A stretch of DNA of 64,000 nucleotides, taken from assembly GCA_035263125.1 (NCBI GenBank), contig DATFRP010000100.1:1-64000 (forward strand), given 5' to 3'. The position numbers and the translations under genes were made by a program. A model generated the notes under the pieces. It was not told where the DNA came from and ran no database searches. It saw only the letters and a list, made by a program, of their open reading frames with translations. This DNA is from Gp6-AA40 sp035263125 (GTDB taxonomy: Bacteria > Acidobacteriota > Vicinamibacteria > Vicinamibacterales > UBA2999). This document shows, in pieces, positions 26,664-36,394 of the stretch. Positions within the stretch are counted from its first letter, which is position 1. Each line of letters starts with the position of its first letter.

Positions 26664-28871
26664 GTGACGACCAACACACTTCTCAGCCGTCGCGCCTTCC
26701 TGCAGGTCAGTGCCGCCGCGGGCGGTGGCCTGCTCGTCGCTCTGCATCTCGACCCGGTGGAGCTGCTCGCGCAGGGACCTCCCGGCGGGGCGCCGATGGC
26801 CTACGTCGCCACCGCGTTCGTGAAGATCGCGGCCGATGGCGCCGTGACGATCACCTCGAAGAATCCTGAGATCGGGCAGGGCATCAAGAACCAGCTCCCG
26901 ATGATCATCGCCGACGAGCTCGACGTCGACTGGGCCAGCGTGAAGATCGAGCAGGCCGACGCGAACCAGTCGCTCTATGGCGCGCAGGTCGCGGGCGGAT
27001 CGACTGCCACGCCGACCAACTGGGATCCGATGCGCCAGGTGGGCGCGGCGATCCGTCAGATGATCCTTGCTGCCGCGGCGCAGAAGTGGAATGTGCCGGC
27101 GAGCGAGCTGACCACCGCGAGCGGTCGTGTGATGCATCGCGCGAGCAACCGCTCCGCCAGCTACGGCGAGTTCGCATCGGCCGCGGCGACGATGCCGGTG
27201 CCGACGCTCAGCATGGTGCCGCTGAAGGATCCGAAGGACTACAAGATCATCGGCAAGCCGATCCGCGGCGTCGACACCGCGTCGGTCACGACCGGCAAAC
27301 CGATCTTCAGCATCGACTTCACCGTGCCCGGGATGTTGTGGGCGGTCTATCAGAAGGCGCCGGTGTACGGTGCCAAGGTCGCGAGCGCCAACATCGATCA
27401 GGTCAAGGCGCTTCCCGGAGTGAAGCACGTGGTCGTCGTCGAGGGGACGACGAACCTGCAGGGGCTGATGCCTGGCGTGGCAGTGGTCGCCGACAGCTGG
27501 TATCAGGCGAACCAGGCGCGCAAGCAGCTGCAGGTCACCTGGAGTGAGCATCCGACCAGCGCGCAGTCGAGCGAAGCGTTCCAGGCGAAGGCCGACGAAC
27601 TCGGCAAAGGTGCGTATACGACGAAGCTCCGCACCGACGGCGATGTGGAAAAGGCGTTTACCGCGCCGGGCGTGAAGGTTGTCGAAGGCAACTACATGTA
27701 TCCGTTCATCGCCCACGCGCCGCTCGAGCCGATGAACTGCGTGGCGCACTGGAAAGACGGAAAGATGGAGTTGTGGGCGCCGAGCCAGACGCCCGCGGCG
27801 GGTCTCAACATCGTCGCGCAGACGCTCGGCATTCAGCAGTCCGATGTCACCATGCACCTGATGAAGGTGGGTGGTGGGTTCGGCCGGCGGCTGACGAACG
27901 ACTACGTGGCCGAAGCCGCGTACATCGCGAAGCAGATCAACGTGCCGGTGAAGCTGCTGTGGACCCGTGAAGACGACATGGCGCACGACATGTATCGTCC
28001 GCAGGGATTCCATTACTTGAAGGGCGCGGTCGATTCATCAGGCAAGCTCGTCGCCTGGAAGAATCACTTCGTCACCTACGGTGCCGGCAACGGCTACGCG
28101 TCGGCGGCCAACATCGCTGGCATCCAGTTTCCGGCGCTCTTCGTCGAGAACTTCGATTTCGGTGATTCGAAGATCCCGCTCGGCGTTCCGACCGGTGCGC
28201 TGCGCGCGCCCGGCAGCCACGCCTTCTCGTTCGTGTTTCAGTCGTTCATCGACGAACTGGCGCACGCCGCGGGCAAGGACCCGGTGCAGTTCCGTCTCGA
28301 CCTCCTCGCCAACAAGGTCTATCCCGCCCCCGAACGGGGCGACGGATTCGATGCGGCGCGCATGACCGGCGTGGTCAAACTCGTCGCCGAGAAGTCAGGG
28401 TGGGGGAAGAGGACGCTGCCCAAAGGCACGGGCATGGGCATCGGCTTCCAGTACAGCCACCGCGGCTACTTCGCGGAGGTCGCCGAGGTCGAGGTCGATT
28501 CGAGCAAGCGGGTGAAGGTCAACAAGGTGTGGGTCGCGGGCGATATCGGCAGTCAGATCATCAGCCCGCTGCACGCCGAGAACCTCGTGCAGGGCGGCGT
28601 GATCGAGGGCATCAGCCACATGATGCAGGAGATCACCTTCAAGGGCGGTTCAGCCGTGCAGAGCAACTTCCACCAGGTGCCGCTGCTTCGCATGGCGCAG
28701 GCGCCGCCGGTGATCGAAGTGCACTGGCTGAAGTCGAACAACCCGCCGACCGGGCTCGGCGAGCCGTCGCTGCCGCCGGTGCTTCCCGCAGTCGCCAACG
28801 CGATCTTCGCCGCATCGGGCACGCGCGTCCGATCTCTTCCGTTGTCGAAGCACGGGTTCCGTTGGGCGTGA
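26664..28871 (+). CDS. Isoquinoline 1-oxidoreductase-like molybdopterin subunit (Tat-exported)
   Basis: The 735-residue protein starts with a GTG that follows AAGGAGGA closely. LLSRRAFLQVSAAAGGGLLVALHL is a twin-arginine signal. It then shows the aldehyde-oxidase/xanthine-dehydrogenase molybdopterin domain in IorB form: GGGFGRRLTNDYV, RAPGSHAFSFVFQSF, DELAHAAGKDPVQFRLDLL, and near the end GLGEPSLPPVLPAVANAI, which holds the catalytic glutamate. The enzyme hydroxylates N-heterocycles or oxidises aldehydes in the periplasm. Unlike many such operons there is no cytochrome c gene directly downstream; a strong terminator follows. Confidence 0.93.
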   Translation: MTTNTLLSRRAFLQVSAAAGGGLLVALHLDPVELLAQGPPGGAPMAYVATAFVKIAADGAVTITSKNPEIGQGIKNQLPMIIADELDVDWASVKIEQADANQSLYGAQVAGGSTATPTNWDPMRQVGAAIRQMILAAAAQKWNVPASELTTASGRVMHRASNRSASYGEFASAAATMPVPTLSMVPLKDPKDYKIIGKPIRGVDTASVTTGKPIFSIDFTVPGMLWAVYQKAPVYGAKVASANIDQVKALPGVKHVVVVEGTTNLQGLMPGVAVVADSWYQANQARKQLQVTWSEHPTSAQSSEAFQAKADELGKGAYTTKLRTDGDVEKAFTAPGVKVVEGNYMYPFIAHAPLEPMNCVAHWKDGKMELWAPSQTPAAGLNIVAQTLGIQQSDVTMHLMKVGGGFGRRLTNDYVAEAAYIAKQINVPVKLLWTREDDMAHDMYRPQGFHYLKGAVDSSGKLVAWKNHFVTYGAGNGYASAANIAGIQFPALFVENFDFGDSKIPLGVPTGALRAPGSHAFSFVFQSFIDELAHAAGKDPVQFRLDLLANKVYPAPERGDGFDAARMTGVVKLVAEKSGWGKRTLPKGTGMGIGFQYSHRGYFAEVAEVEVDSSKRVKVNKVWVAGDIGSQIISPLHAENLVQGGVIEGISHMMQEITFKGGSAVQSNFHQVPLLRMAQAPPVIEVHWLKSNNPPTGLGEPSLPPVLPAVANAIFAASGTRVRSLPLSKHGFRWA

Positions 28872-28886
28872 GGTAACGGAGGTCTC

Positions 28887-29039
28887 CGGAGGAAACGGTC
28901 AACAGGAGAAACGGAGACACGGAGATCAGACGGATGGAATGCAGGGCCGCGCTTCGCGCGGCCCTCTTTTCATGGGCCGGCCTGTATTTCTCCGTCCGAT
29001 CTCCGTTACTCCGTTTCTCCTGTTAAGACCGCTCCTCCG
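28887..29039. repeat. ACGGAG-family inverted repeat enclosing a terminator
   Basis: The left arm (28887-28934, beginning CGGAGGAAACGG and containing AACAGGAGAAACGGAG) is matched by the inverted right arm (about 28991-29039, containing CTCCGTTTCTCCTGTT) over about 48 bases with few mismatches. The intrinsic terminator at 28943-28970 sits between the arms. Confidence 0.85.
28943..28970 (+). terminator. Intrinsic terminator after the molybdoenzyme operon
   Basis: A perfect 10-bp stem (AGGGCCGCGC paired with its complement) closes a TTC loop and runs into CTTTT. It lies 72 bases after the large-subunit stop. Confidence 0.85.
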
Positions 29040-29339
29040 TAACATCCGTTCCCTCCAAAAACCCGAAAAGCCGATTCCAGTCTTTTGGATATATGGTCGG
29101 GGTCCCACCTGCTGAATCCCTGATTTCCCTAGGAAAAGTGGCTCATACGAAATGGGCGCCGGAATTGCTACGTCGAAGAACGCCGGGCGTGCACCTGGTG
29201 TCCATACTTCGCTCGCTTAGCTGATGCGAATCGTTTCCCCAAACTCAACTTAGTCGAGCGGTGCTAGATTCGTCGGAATCTGTAGTCGGCGGGGCGCGTA
29301 TCTCGAAGTCGTACTTCACCCTGTAGTGGAGGACCGTCG
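29040..29339 (+). other. Gap before the first of three tandem TonB receptors
   Basis: About 300 bases hold no supported gene. It is less GC-rich than its surroundings, as expected for a promoter and leader. The sequence AGTGGAGGACC ends a few bases before the receptor ATG at 29340 and serves as its ribosome-binding site. No clear promoter boxes can be named. Confidence 0.5.
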
Positions 29340-32300
29340 ATGCGTTACCTCACGAAGGCCCTGATCGTCGCGGCCGTCGTTCTGCTCCCAACTCTTGCTC
29401 ATGCGCAGTCGCTGGCAGGCACGGTACACGATGCCTCCGGCGCCATCCTGCCCGGCGTGACCGTCGAAGCGTCGAGCCCGGTACTGATCGAAAAAGTGCG
29501 GACCGCGGTAACCGATGGCACCGGGCAGTACCGAATTGAAAACCTCCCGCCGGGGACGTACACGGTGACGTACTCGCTTCCCGGTTTCATCACCGTCAAG
29601 AAGGACGGCGTCGAATTGAGCGGCGCAGGCGTGATCACGGTGAACTCCGACATGCGGGTCGGTGGCATCCAGGAAACGATCACGGTGACCGGCGAATCTC
29701 CCGTCGTCGACACGCAGACGAGCACGAGGAGACAGATGGTGCTGTCCGGGTCGGTGGTGCAGGCGATCCCGGCTTCGCGCGGATACGGCAACCTGCTCGC
29801 GACCGTGCCCGGTATTCAGGCCACCGGACTCGATGTGAGCTCGGGCGTCTCGACCAACTTCTTCACCGCTCGCGGCGGACGCGGCAACGAAGGCACCATT
29901 CAGATCGATGGCATGAACGTCGGCTCCGCGTTCAACGGCGGCGGCGTGGCCGGGTTCGGCTATCCGATCGGCGAGGCGTCGGAGATTCAGGTCACGATTG
30001 CCGGTGGACTCGGCGAAGTCGATCGCGGCGGTCCGCAGTTCAATCTGATTCCGAAGACCGGCGGCAACACGTTCAGCGGCACCGGCTTCCTCAGCACCGC
30101 GGGCAAGTGGTCGCAGGGCGACAATCTCACCGACGAATTGAAAGGCTTCGGCCTCAACCTGCCGGCGTTGATCAAGAACTGGGATACCAACTTCGCGCTG
30201 GGCGGGCCGATCGTGAAAGATCGGTTGTGGTTCTACAACAACGTCCGCAGCTACGGCAATCACCAGGAGATCCCCGGACTCTTCGGAAACCTGAACGCCG
30301 GCAATCAGGCGTCGTGGAACTACGACAAGGATGCGGGTCTGCCCGCTAGAGCAGCCGCCGCGAAGTTGATCGAAGCGATCCGCCTCACGGGTCAGGCGAC
30401 GCCACGGAACAAGGTCGGTTTCTACCTGGATTATCAGCAGGTCTGTAACGGATCCGCCTACACGCAGGGCGCGCCGCAGTGCCGCGATCGCGGCGACGAC
30501 TGGGTCGCGCTCGGCAGCGTGGGCGCGGGCTTCTTCGGCGCGTTGGCGCCCGAGTCGGGCAACGTGTGGGACGACCGCGAGAAGATCACCCAGGCCACGT
30601 GGACCTCGCCGTACACGAACAAGCTGCTCCTGGAGGCCGGGTTCTCGCAGTTCGCGAGCCGCTTCGGCGGGACGATGCCCGGAGGCGCGCTCAACTTGAT
30701 TCCCGTGCAGGAGCAGGTCTCGCAGACGGATCCGACGAGGCCTGGTTTCACGGGCACTCCGGTCGGCAACTTCACGTATCGCGGCTGGGCGTCAGCGGGA
30801 TCGAACGAGCAGTTCCACAACGTCTGGCGTGCGTCGGGCACCTACGTGACCGGTGCACACAGCTTGAAGGTCGGGTATCAGGCGGCGTTCCAGGTCCAGA
30901 AGAACTTCCAGAATGCTGCGAGCCAATTGAGCTACGTCTTCAGCAACCGCAACCCGATTCAGTTCACGTTGCGTGATGCACCGTTCTGGTCGAGCAACCG
31001 CACGCGCTTCGATGCGATCTACGTTCAGGACCAGTACACACGAGGCCGGCTCACGTTACAGGGCGGCCTGCGATACGAGCACGCGTGGAGCTGGTTCCCC
31101 GCGGGCGAGAACGGTGTGATCGCCGACAACGTCTACGGGACCAAGTTTCTCTTTCCCGAGCTCAAAGGCGTGACCGGGTACAACGACATCACGCCGCGCA
31201 TGGGCGCGACCTACGATCTGTTCGGAAACGGCAAGACCGCGTTGAAGGTCAACGTCAGCAAGTATCTGCAGGCCGCGAACAACGACGCGCAGTACACGAT
31301 CGCGAACCCGGCGACGACGTTCCAGCAGACCACCAGCGTCTCTTGGACCGACACGAACGGCAACAAGGTCGTCGACTGCAACGTGATGAACAAGGCGGGC
31401 GAAAACAACACCGCAACCGGCGGCGATGTGTGCGGCGCCTGGCAGAATCTGAATTTCGGCAACCCGTTCAGCACGACGACGGTCAACCCCGACGTGCTGC
31501 ATGGATGGGGCGTGCGGCCGTACGACTGGCAGTACAGCGTGGAGGTTCAGCACGAGCTCGTCCCGCGCGTCGCGGTCGATGTCGCCTATAACCGACGCGT
31601 ATGGGGGAACCACTTCTTCACCGACAACCGCGCGCTGACGCCGGCAGACTTCGACACGGCGACGATTACCGCACCGACCAACGCGAATCTGCCGAACGGC
31701 GGCGGTTATCCGGTGACGTTCGTCACGCGGAACTCAATTTCGCCGATTGGTGCGGTCGACAACTACTACACGTTTGCGAAGGATTACGGAGACGTGACGA
31801 CCTACTGGCACGGCTTCGATGTGAGCGTGAACGCGCGCACGCGCAACGGCATCACGTTCCAGGGCGGCACCAGCACCGGCCGCGGCGTGCGTGACTACTG
31901 CGAGATCACGGCGAAGCTCCCCGAGCTCTATGTCACAGCCGGCTCGGTCCTCGCCAATGCGCAGACCGCTGCGTGCGCCGTCACCGAACCGTGGCTGACG
32001 ACGTTCCGCAGCTCCGTCACCTACACACTGCCGAAGATCGATGTGCTGCTGGCTGGTTCGATCCGATCGACTCCGAACACGCAGCCGTCGACGATCAACA
32101 CGTTCGTGGCGACCAACGGTGCATCGTTGCCGGCGAACTACAACGTCAATACCACGATCCTTCAGTCGTCGACGCTCGGCCGTCCGCTCGCGCCTGGCCT
32201 TGCATTCCAGACCGTCGATCTCACGCTGCCCGGCCAGGTCTATCCCGATCGGATCAACTCGGTTGATTTGAGGGTTGCGAAGGTGCTGCGCTTCGGGCGC

Positions 32301-32465
32301 ACATCGACCAACGTCGGATTCGATTTCTACAACCTGCTCAATGCAAACACTGGGACGGCGTTCCAGAATGTGTACGCCACGGACCCGCTCAACGTTAATT
32401 GGCTGAGGCCGACGAGCATCCTCAATCCTCGCTTCGCACGGTTCAACGTCACCGTCAACTTCTAG
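29340..32465 (+). CDS. Large TonB-dependent receptor (tandem copy 1 of 3)
   Basis: The 1041-residue protein has a signal peptide (ALIVAAVVLLPTLAHAQS), a carboxypeptidase-regulatory-like domain (LAGTVHDASGAILPGVTVEA), a plug (IQIDGMNVGSAFNGGGVAG, GEVDRGGPQFNLIPKTGGN) and a long beta-barrel ending in the outer-membrane signature RFNVTVNF. This is the acidobacterial Oar/SusC-like type thought to import oligosaccharides, peptides or other large nutrients. No SusD-like gene is next to it. It has two related copies directly downstream, each with its own leader and 3' repeat structure. A strong terminator follows at 32473. Confidence 0.93.
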   Translation: MRYLTKALIVAAVVLLPTLAHAQSLAGTVHDASGAILPGVTVEASSPVLIEKVRTAVTDGTGQYRIENLPPGTYTVTYSLPGFITVKKDGVELSGAGVITVNSDMRVGGIQETITVTGESPVVDTQTSTRRQMVLSGSVVQAIPASRGYGNLLATVPGIQATGLDVSSGVSTNFFTARGGRGNEGTIQIDGMNVGSAFNGGGVAGFGYPIGEASEIQVTIAGGLGEVDRGGPQFNLIPKTGGNTFSGTGFLSTAGKWSQGDNLTDELKGFGLNLPALIKNWDTNFALGGPIVKDRLWFYNNVRSYGNHQEIPGLFGNLNAGNQASWNYDKDAGLPARAAAAKLIEAIRLTGQATPRNKVGFYLDYQQVCNGSAYTQGAPQCRDRGDDWVALGSVGAGFFGALAPESGNVWDDREKITQATWTSPYTNKLLLEAGFSQFASRFGGTMPGGALNLIPVQEQVSQTDPTRPGFTGTPVGNFTYRGWASAGSNEQFHNVWRASGTYVTGAHSLKVGYQAAFQVQKNFQNAASQLSYVFSNRNPIQFTLRDAPFWSSNRTRFDAIYVQDQYTRGRLTLQGGLRYEHAWSWFPAGENGVIADNVYGTKFLFPELKGVTGYNDITPRMGATYDLFGNGKTALKVNVSKYLQAANNDAQYTIANPATTFQQTTSVSWTDTNGNKVVDCNVMNKAGENNTATGGDVCGAWQNLNFGNPFSTTTVNPDVLHGWGVRPYDWQYSVEVQHELVPRVAVDVAYNRRVWGNHFFTDNRALTPADFDTATITAPTNANLPNGGGYPVTFVTRNSISPIGAVDNYYTFAKDYGDVTTYWHGFDVSVNARTRNGITFQGGTSTGRGVRDYCEITAKLPELYVTAGSVLANAQTAACAVTEPWLTTFRSSVTYTLPKIDVLLAGSIRSTPNTQPSTINTFVATNGASLPANYNVNTTILQSSTLGRPLAPGLAFQTVDLTLPGQVYPDRINSVDLRVAKVLRFGRTSTNVGFDFYNLLNANTGTAFQNVYATDPLNVNWLRPTSILNPRFARFNVTVNF

Positions 32466-32472
32466 GGTAATT

Positions 32473-32521
32473 GCCGGCGGCTCTGCCTGCTCTCAGGACA
32501 GAGCCGCCGGCCCGTTTTTTT
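32473..32521 (+). terminator. Intrinsic terminator after receptor copy 1
   Basis: A perfect 13-bp stem (GCCGGCGGCTCTG at 32473-32485 with its complement at 32499-32511) and a 13-base loop are followed by a seven-T run. It begins 8 bases after the stop codon. Confidence 0.93.
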
Positions 32522-32947
32522 CGCGCTTTCTGCTTCGCATCGCGAAATCGAAGAACCAGGCCCGACCAGCCGCCGCGATCTGTACAAATCAGAGCGACCG
32601 ACTTCACGGTCGTCGCCATCGTCGTTTTGTGCCAGCAGGATCGGGCGAATCCAATAATTCGAAAACCGGGCGTTCGACAGATTGGATGCCGCTCGAACTT
32701 GCAGGCGAAATACCGGAAAACGCACGTGCCAATAGACGAGCCGAAAGGCTGAGTAATTGCTTTCTATTACTCGACCGGAAGGGCGGCCCTACGAGCCTTG
32801 CTCGCAGCCTTGGCGCTGCGCGCTCACGACTGCCATTTCAGTCGCGTTTCTGGCGATCGTCGTTGCGGTAATTCCCGGGTAAACAGGTGGACGTGCCTGC
32901 CGCCTTGTCGCGGCGGGTCTCCGGTGAATTCTCTTGGGAGTAATCCG
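32522..32947 (+). other. Gap between receptor copies 1 and 2
   Basis: About 425 bases contain no supported gene. The receptor frame is open from 32798, but that part lacks protein character and lies before the signal peptide. GGGAG ends eight bases before the ATG at 32948. No repeat of the CAGGAAT or 18-bp families is seen here. Confidence 0.5.
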
Positions 32948-35900
32948 ATGCATGGTAGTGGCCCTGTCAGCCGTTTCCTCTTGCTCTTGTCGGCAATTGT
33001 CCTGGTGGTCGTCTTTACTCCTTCAGAAGCGCTCGCACAAGCAACGCTCGCCGGCGTTGTGAAGGATTCCTCTGGTGCGGTGCTGCCTGGGGTCAGCGTC
33101 GAGGCCTCGAGCCCGGCGCTCATCGAGAGAGTGCGTACCGCGACGACCGACAGCACCGGGCAGTATCAGATTGTCGATCTTCGTCCCGGCACCTATGCAC
33201 TCACGTTCTCGCTTCAAGGCTTCAGAACGGTGAAGCGTGAGTCGGTTGATGTGAGCGGTGCGGGAGTCATCACGATCAACGCTGAACTGTCCGTTGGCGG
33301 CCTCACTGAGACGCTCACCGTTCAAGGCGAGACGCCTGTCATCGACGTACAGACTACGCGTCGCCAGGCAGTGCTCGAGAACAAGGTGGTCAACGAGCTC
33401 CCCGCCGCGCGCGGGTACGGCGCGATTCTCGCGGCGATTCCGACGCTCCAGGGCGCCGGCGCGAACTCCTCTTCATCGGTCAATCCGAGTTTCTTCACCG
33501 CCCATGGCGGCCCGGGCAATGAAGGCCGCGTGCAGCTCGATGGCTTGAGCGTCGGTGCGGCGTTCAACGGCGGCGGTGTATCGGGCAACGCCTACGACAC
33601 TGCCAATGCGCGTGAGCTGCAGGTGTCGATTTCCGGGGCGCTCGGTGAAGCCGAAGTCGGTGGCCCGGTTCTCAATATCGTGCCGAGCACTGGCGGCAAC
33701 GCGTTCCATGGGACTGCGTTTGCCACCGGTGCCGGTTCGTGGGCGCAGGGTAACAATCTGGACGACGAGCTGCGAGCTGCGGGCATCACCGAACAGGCAG
33801 CGCTGATCAAGCTGTGGGACGCGAGCTTCGCGTTGGGCGGCCCGATCAAGAGGGACAAGCTGTGGTTCTTCGGCAACTATCGCGACTTCGGCAACCACAC
33901 CGACATCCCGGGGCTCTACGCGAACCTGTATGCCGGCGATCCGTCCCACTGGGACTATGCGCCCGACTTGAACGTGAAAGCCCGAACGGCCACGTCCAAG
34001 ACGGTTGCGTCGGTTCGTCTGACGGCGCAGGCCACTGCCCGAAACAAGTTCAGCTTCTATTACGACTACCAGTGGGACTGCGACCAGGGCTCTATGAGCA
34101 GCACCCAGGGATGCCGTCCGCGCGGTGAGGACTGGGTGCCCGGCAGCGTCTTCGGGTCGGGCTTCTCACCTGAGGCGGTCACCAACTACTGGGACGCGCG
34201 AGAGATCATCTCGCAGGCGACCTGGTCCTCGCCGGTCACCAACAAGCTGCTGCTCGAGGCCGGCTATGCAACCTTCGTCAGCCGCTGGGGCTGGATGCCG
34301 CAGCCAGGCGCGATCACGAACCTCGTGCAGATGACGCAGATCGCGCCGACGTTCAAGGTCTATCGCGGCGTCGACAACATCCTTGACAACTCCCAGAATC
34401 CGAACACGTGGCGGGCATCAGCGACCTACGTCACTGGCGCGCACAACATGAAGTTCGGGTATCAGGGCGCGTATCACATCGAAGAGACGACCGACCTCGC
34501 CAACGATGCGCGTTACATCCTGACCGATTTGACGCCGGTCCTTGCCCCGATATTTTTCCCGGCGCCTGCGCCGGTCCTGCCGATCTATAGCGCCACGATT
34601 CGGATCGCACCATGGCAGCAGAGCAATCGCACCGAGTATCACGCGTTCTATGCGCAGGATCAGTGGACGGTTGGCCGCATGACACTGCAGGGCGCACTCC
34701 GGTTCGATCGGGCGTGGAGCTGGTTCCCGGCCGAGCACAATGGCGCACCACAGACGTCGGTGTGGAATGCCAGGCCGATCTCATTCCCGAAGACGGACGG
34801 TGTCACCGGATACAACGACATCACGCCTCGTGCGGGCGTCGCCTATGACTTGTTTGGAAACGGGAAGACCTCGTTGAAGGTGAACGTAGGCGAGTACCTC
34901 CAGAGCGCGAACAACCAGGAGAACTACACGATCAGCAACCCCGCGCTCGATGGCCGCAACGGCCGTCGCGGACCGAACTTCCAGACGACCGCATCGCGCA
35001 CGTTCATCGATTTCAACGGCGATCACGTGCCGAACTGCGAGATGCTGAACCCGCAGGCGAACGGGGAGTGCATCGCACCGGACCTCGGGAACTTCGCCAA
35101 TCCGAACACCCTCACGCTGGTCAACCCCGACGTGCTCCATGGGTGGGGCGTGCGTCCGCGCGACTGGCAGTTCGGCGTGTCGGTCCAGCACGAGATCCTG
35201 CCGCGCACCTCGCTGGAAGTCGGCTATGCGCGCCGCTGGTTCAAGAACTTCTTCGTCACCGACAATATCAACCTGAATGCCAGCGACTTCCAGTTGACGA
35301 CGGTGACAGCGCCGACCAACGCGAAGTTGCCCGATGGCGGGGGGTACCCGCTGCAGTACTACTTCCCCAAGCCGGGCGTGGTAACGACGAACATTCAGAA
35401 CCGGTATACGTTCGCGAGCGACTACGGCGACTGGACCAACTACTGGCACGGCATCGATGTCACGGTGAACGCGCGGTTGCGTCAGGGGCTCGTGATGCAG
35501 ATCGGATCGAGCACCGGACGAGCGGTGACTGACAACTGCGACATCGTGGCGCAGGTACCGGAGATGCTCAACGGCGCGCTGACCAACCCGTCTCCGTTCA
35601 CCGCCAGCACCTTCCAACCCGCTGACTCCTGCCACAAGGTCGAGGCGTGGCAGACGCAGGTGCGCGGGTTCGCTTCCTACACGATCCCGAAAATCGAGCT
35701 GCTCGTGAGCTCCATCATGCGCTTCCAGCCGAATGCCGTCTTCGGTGTCGGCGCGGTGCCCGAAGGGAACAGCACCGGTCTCTCGGCTCTCTACGCGACG
35801 CCGCAAGGACAGATCAACCTGCTCGAGCCGGGTCAGGTCTACGGCGACCGCATCAATCAGATCGACATGAGGTTCGGAAAACTCATCAACGTCGGCGGCA

Positions 35901-36055
35901 AGCGAGCCAACGTCGCGGTGGATCTGCTGAACCTGTTCAACTCGAACACTCCGACCATGTATCAGCAGAACTATGGTGACGGATCGCTGTACCTGCAGCC
36001 TCTGCAGATCCTGAACCCGCGGTTCCTGCGGTTCAACGTCACGTTCGATTTCTAG
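32948..36055 (+). CDS. Large TonB-dependent receptor (tandem copy 2 of 3)
   Basis: The 1035-residue protein starts at an ATG that directly precedes a signal peptide (FLLLLSAIVLVVVFTPSEALAQ). It has the same plan as its neighbours: regulatory-like domain (LAGVVKDSSGAVLPGVSVEA), plug (VQLDGLSVGAAFNGGGVSG, GEAEVGGPVLNIVPSTGGN) and barrel ending RFNVTFDF. The N-terminal 130 residues and the barrel landmarks (YHAFYAQDQWTV, GWGVRPRDWQFGVSVQHE) align well with copies 1 and 3, which marks an old tandem triplication. Differences concentrate in loop-like stretches, consistent with different ligands. Confidence 0.92.
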   Translation: MHGSGPVSRFLLLLSAIVLVVVFTPSEALAQATLAGVVKDSSGAVLPGVSVEASSPALIERVRTATTDSTGQYQIVDLRPGTYALTFSLQGFRTVKRESVDVSGAGVITINAELSVGGLTETLTVQGETPVIDVQTTRRQAVLENKVVNELPAARGYGAILAAIPTLQGAGANSSSSVNPSFFTAHGGPGNEGRVQLDGLSVGAAFNGGGVSGNAYDTANARELQVSISGALGEAEVGGPVLNIVPSTGGNAFHGTAFATGAGSWAQGNNLDDELRAAGITEQAALIKLWDASFALGGPIKRDKLWFFGNYRDFGNHTDIPGLYANLYAGDPSHWDYAPDLNVKARTATSKTVASVRLTAQATARNKFSFYYDYQWDCDQGSMSSTQGCRPRGEDWVPGSVFGSGFSPEAVTNYWDAREIISQATWSSPVTNKLLLEAGYATFVSRWGWMPQPGAITNLVQMTQIAPTFKVYRGVDNILDNSQNPNTWRASATYVTGAHNMKFGYQGAYHIEETTDLANDARYILTDLTPVLAPIFFPAPAPVLPIYSATIRIAPWQQSNRTEYHAFYAQDQWTVGRMTLQGALRFDRAWSWFPAEHNGAPQTSVWNARPISFPKTDGVTGYNDITPRAGVAYDLFGNGKTSLKVNVGEYLQSANNQENYTISNPALDGRNGRRGPNFQTTASRTFIDFNGDHVPNCEMLNPQANGECIAPDLGNFANPNTLTLVNPDVLHGWGVRPRDWQFGVSVQHEILPRTSLEVGYARRWFKNFFVTDNINLNASDFQLTTVTAPTNAKLPDGGGYPLQYYFPKPGVVTTNIQNRYTFASDYGDWTNYWHGIDVTVNARLRQGLVMQIGSSTGRAVTDNCDIVAQVPEMLNGALTNPSPFTASTFQPADSCHKVEAWQTQVRGFASYTIPKIELLVSSIMRFQPNAVFGVGAVPEGNSTGLSALYATPQGQINLLEPGQVYGDRINQIDMRFGKLINVGGKRANVAVDLLNLFNSNTPTMYQQNYGDGSLYLQPLQILNPRFLRFNVTFDF

Positions 36056-36080
36056 GCTGGAGAGAGCGCCGGGTAGATGG

Positions 36081-36112
36081 GGTGAGATAGATGGGGCCCC
36101 ATCTATCTCACC
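36081..36112. repeat. Perfect 32-bp palindrome after receptor copy 2
   Basis: GGTGAGATAGATGGGG (36081-36096) is followed without a loop by its exact complement. It lies 26 bases after the stop codon and leads into the 18-bp repeat array, whose units share its ATCTATC/ATCCACC core. Confidence 0.9.
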
Positions 36113-36250
36113 GCCTCGTCCACCTCACAGCCTCATCCACCCCACCAACCTCATCGACTCCACCCCGGCCTCACACTAACCCCATCCACCTTACCTGCCC
36201 CATCCACCCCACCCGCCCCATCCACCCCACCCGCCCCATCCACTTCATCG
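36113..36250 (-). repeat. 18-bp minisatellite array (first block)
   Basis: A pyrimidine-rich run is built of units close to CCCCATCCACCCCACCCG repeated at 18-base intervals; the last three units are nearly identical and the earlier ones decayed. The same unit in both orientations occurs after receptor copy 3 (39557-39707). There are no spacers, so it is not a CRISPR array. The rest of the gap, 36251-36394, holds the ribosome-binding site of copy 3 and nothing else seen. Confidence 0.85.
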
Positions 36251-36394
36251 ACGCATCGATTCTCCGTATTAGTCCTGTCTTGATAGTGCTTTTTCACTAG
36301 GTTAGGCTCGTTGTTCGCATCTTCCGTGCGTGCTGCGGGGCTCGCGCGTGACCGGCAACCTGTGCGCTTCAATCCGTCTTTGCGGAGGACATGT

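Noticed and set aside
32798..32947. Upstream extension of receptor copy 2
   Set aside because: It would put 50 unrelated residues before a complete signal peptide; the ATG at 32948 has a suitable ribosome-binding site.
36113..36250. Possible CRISPR array from regularly spaced repeats
   Set aside because: The units are directly abutting with an 18-base period and no unique spacers, and no cas gene is in the window.
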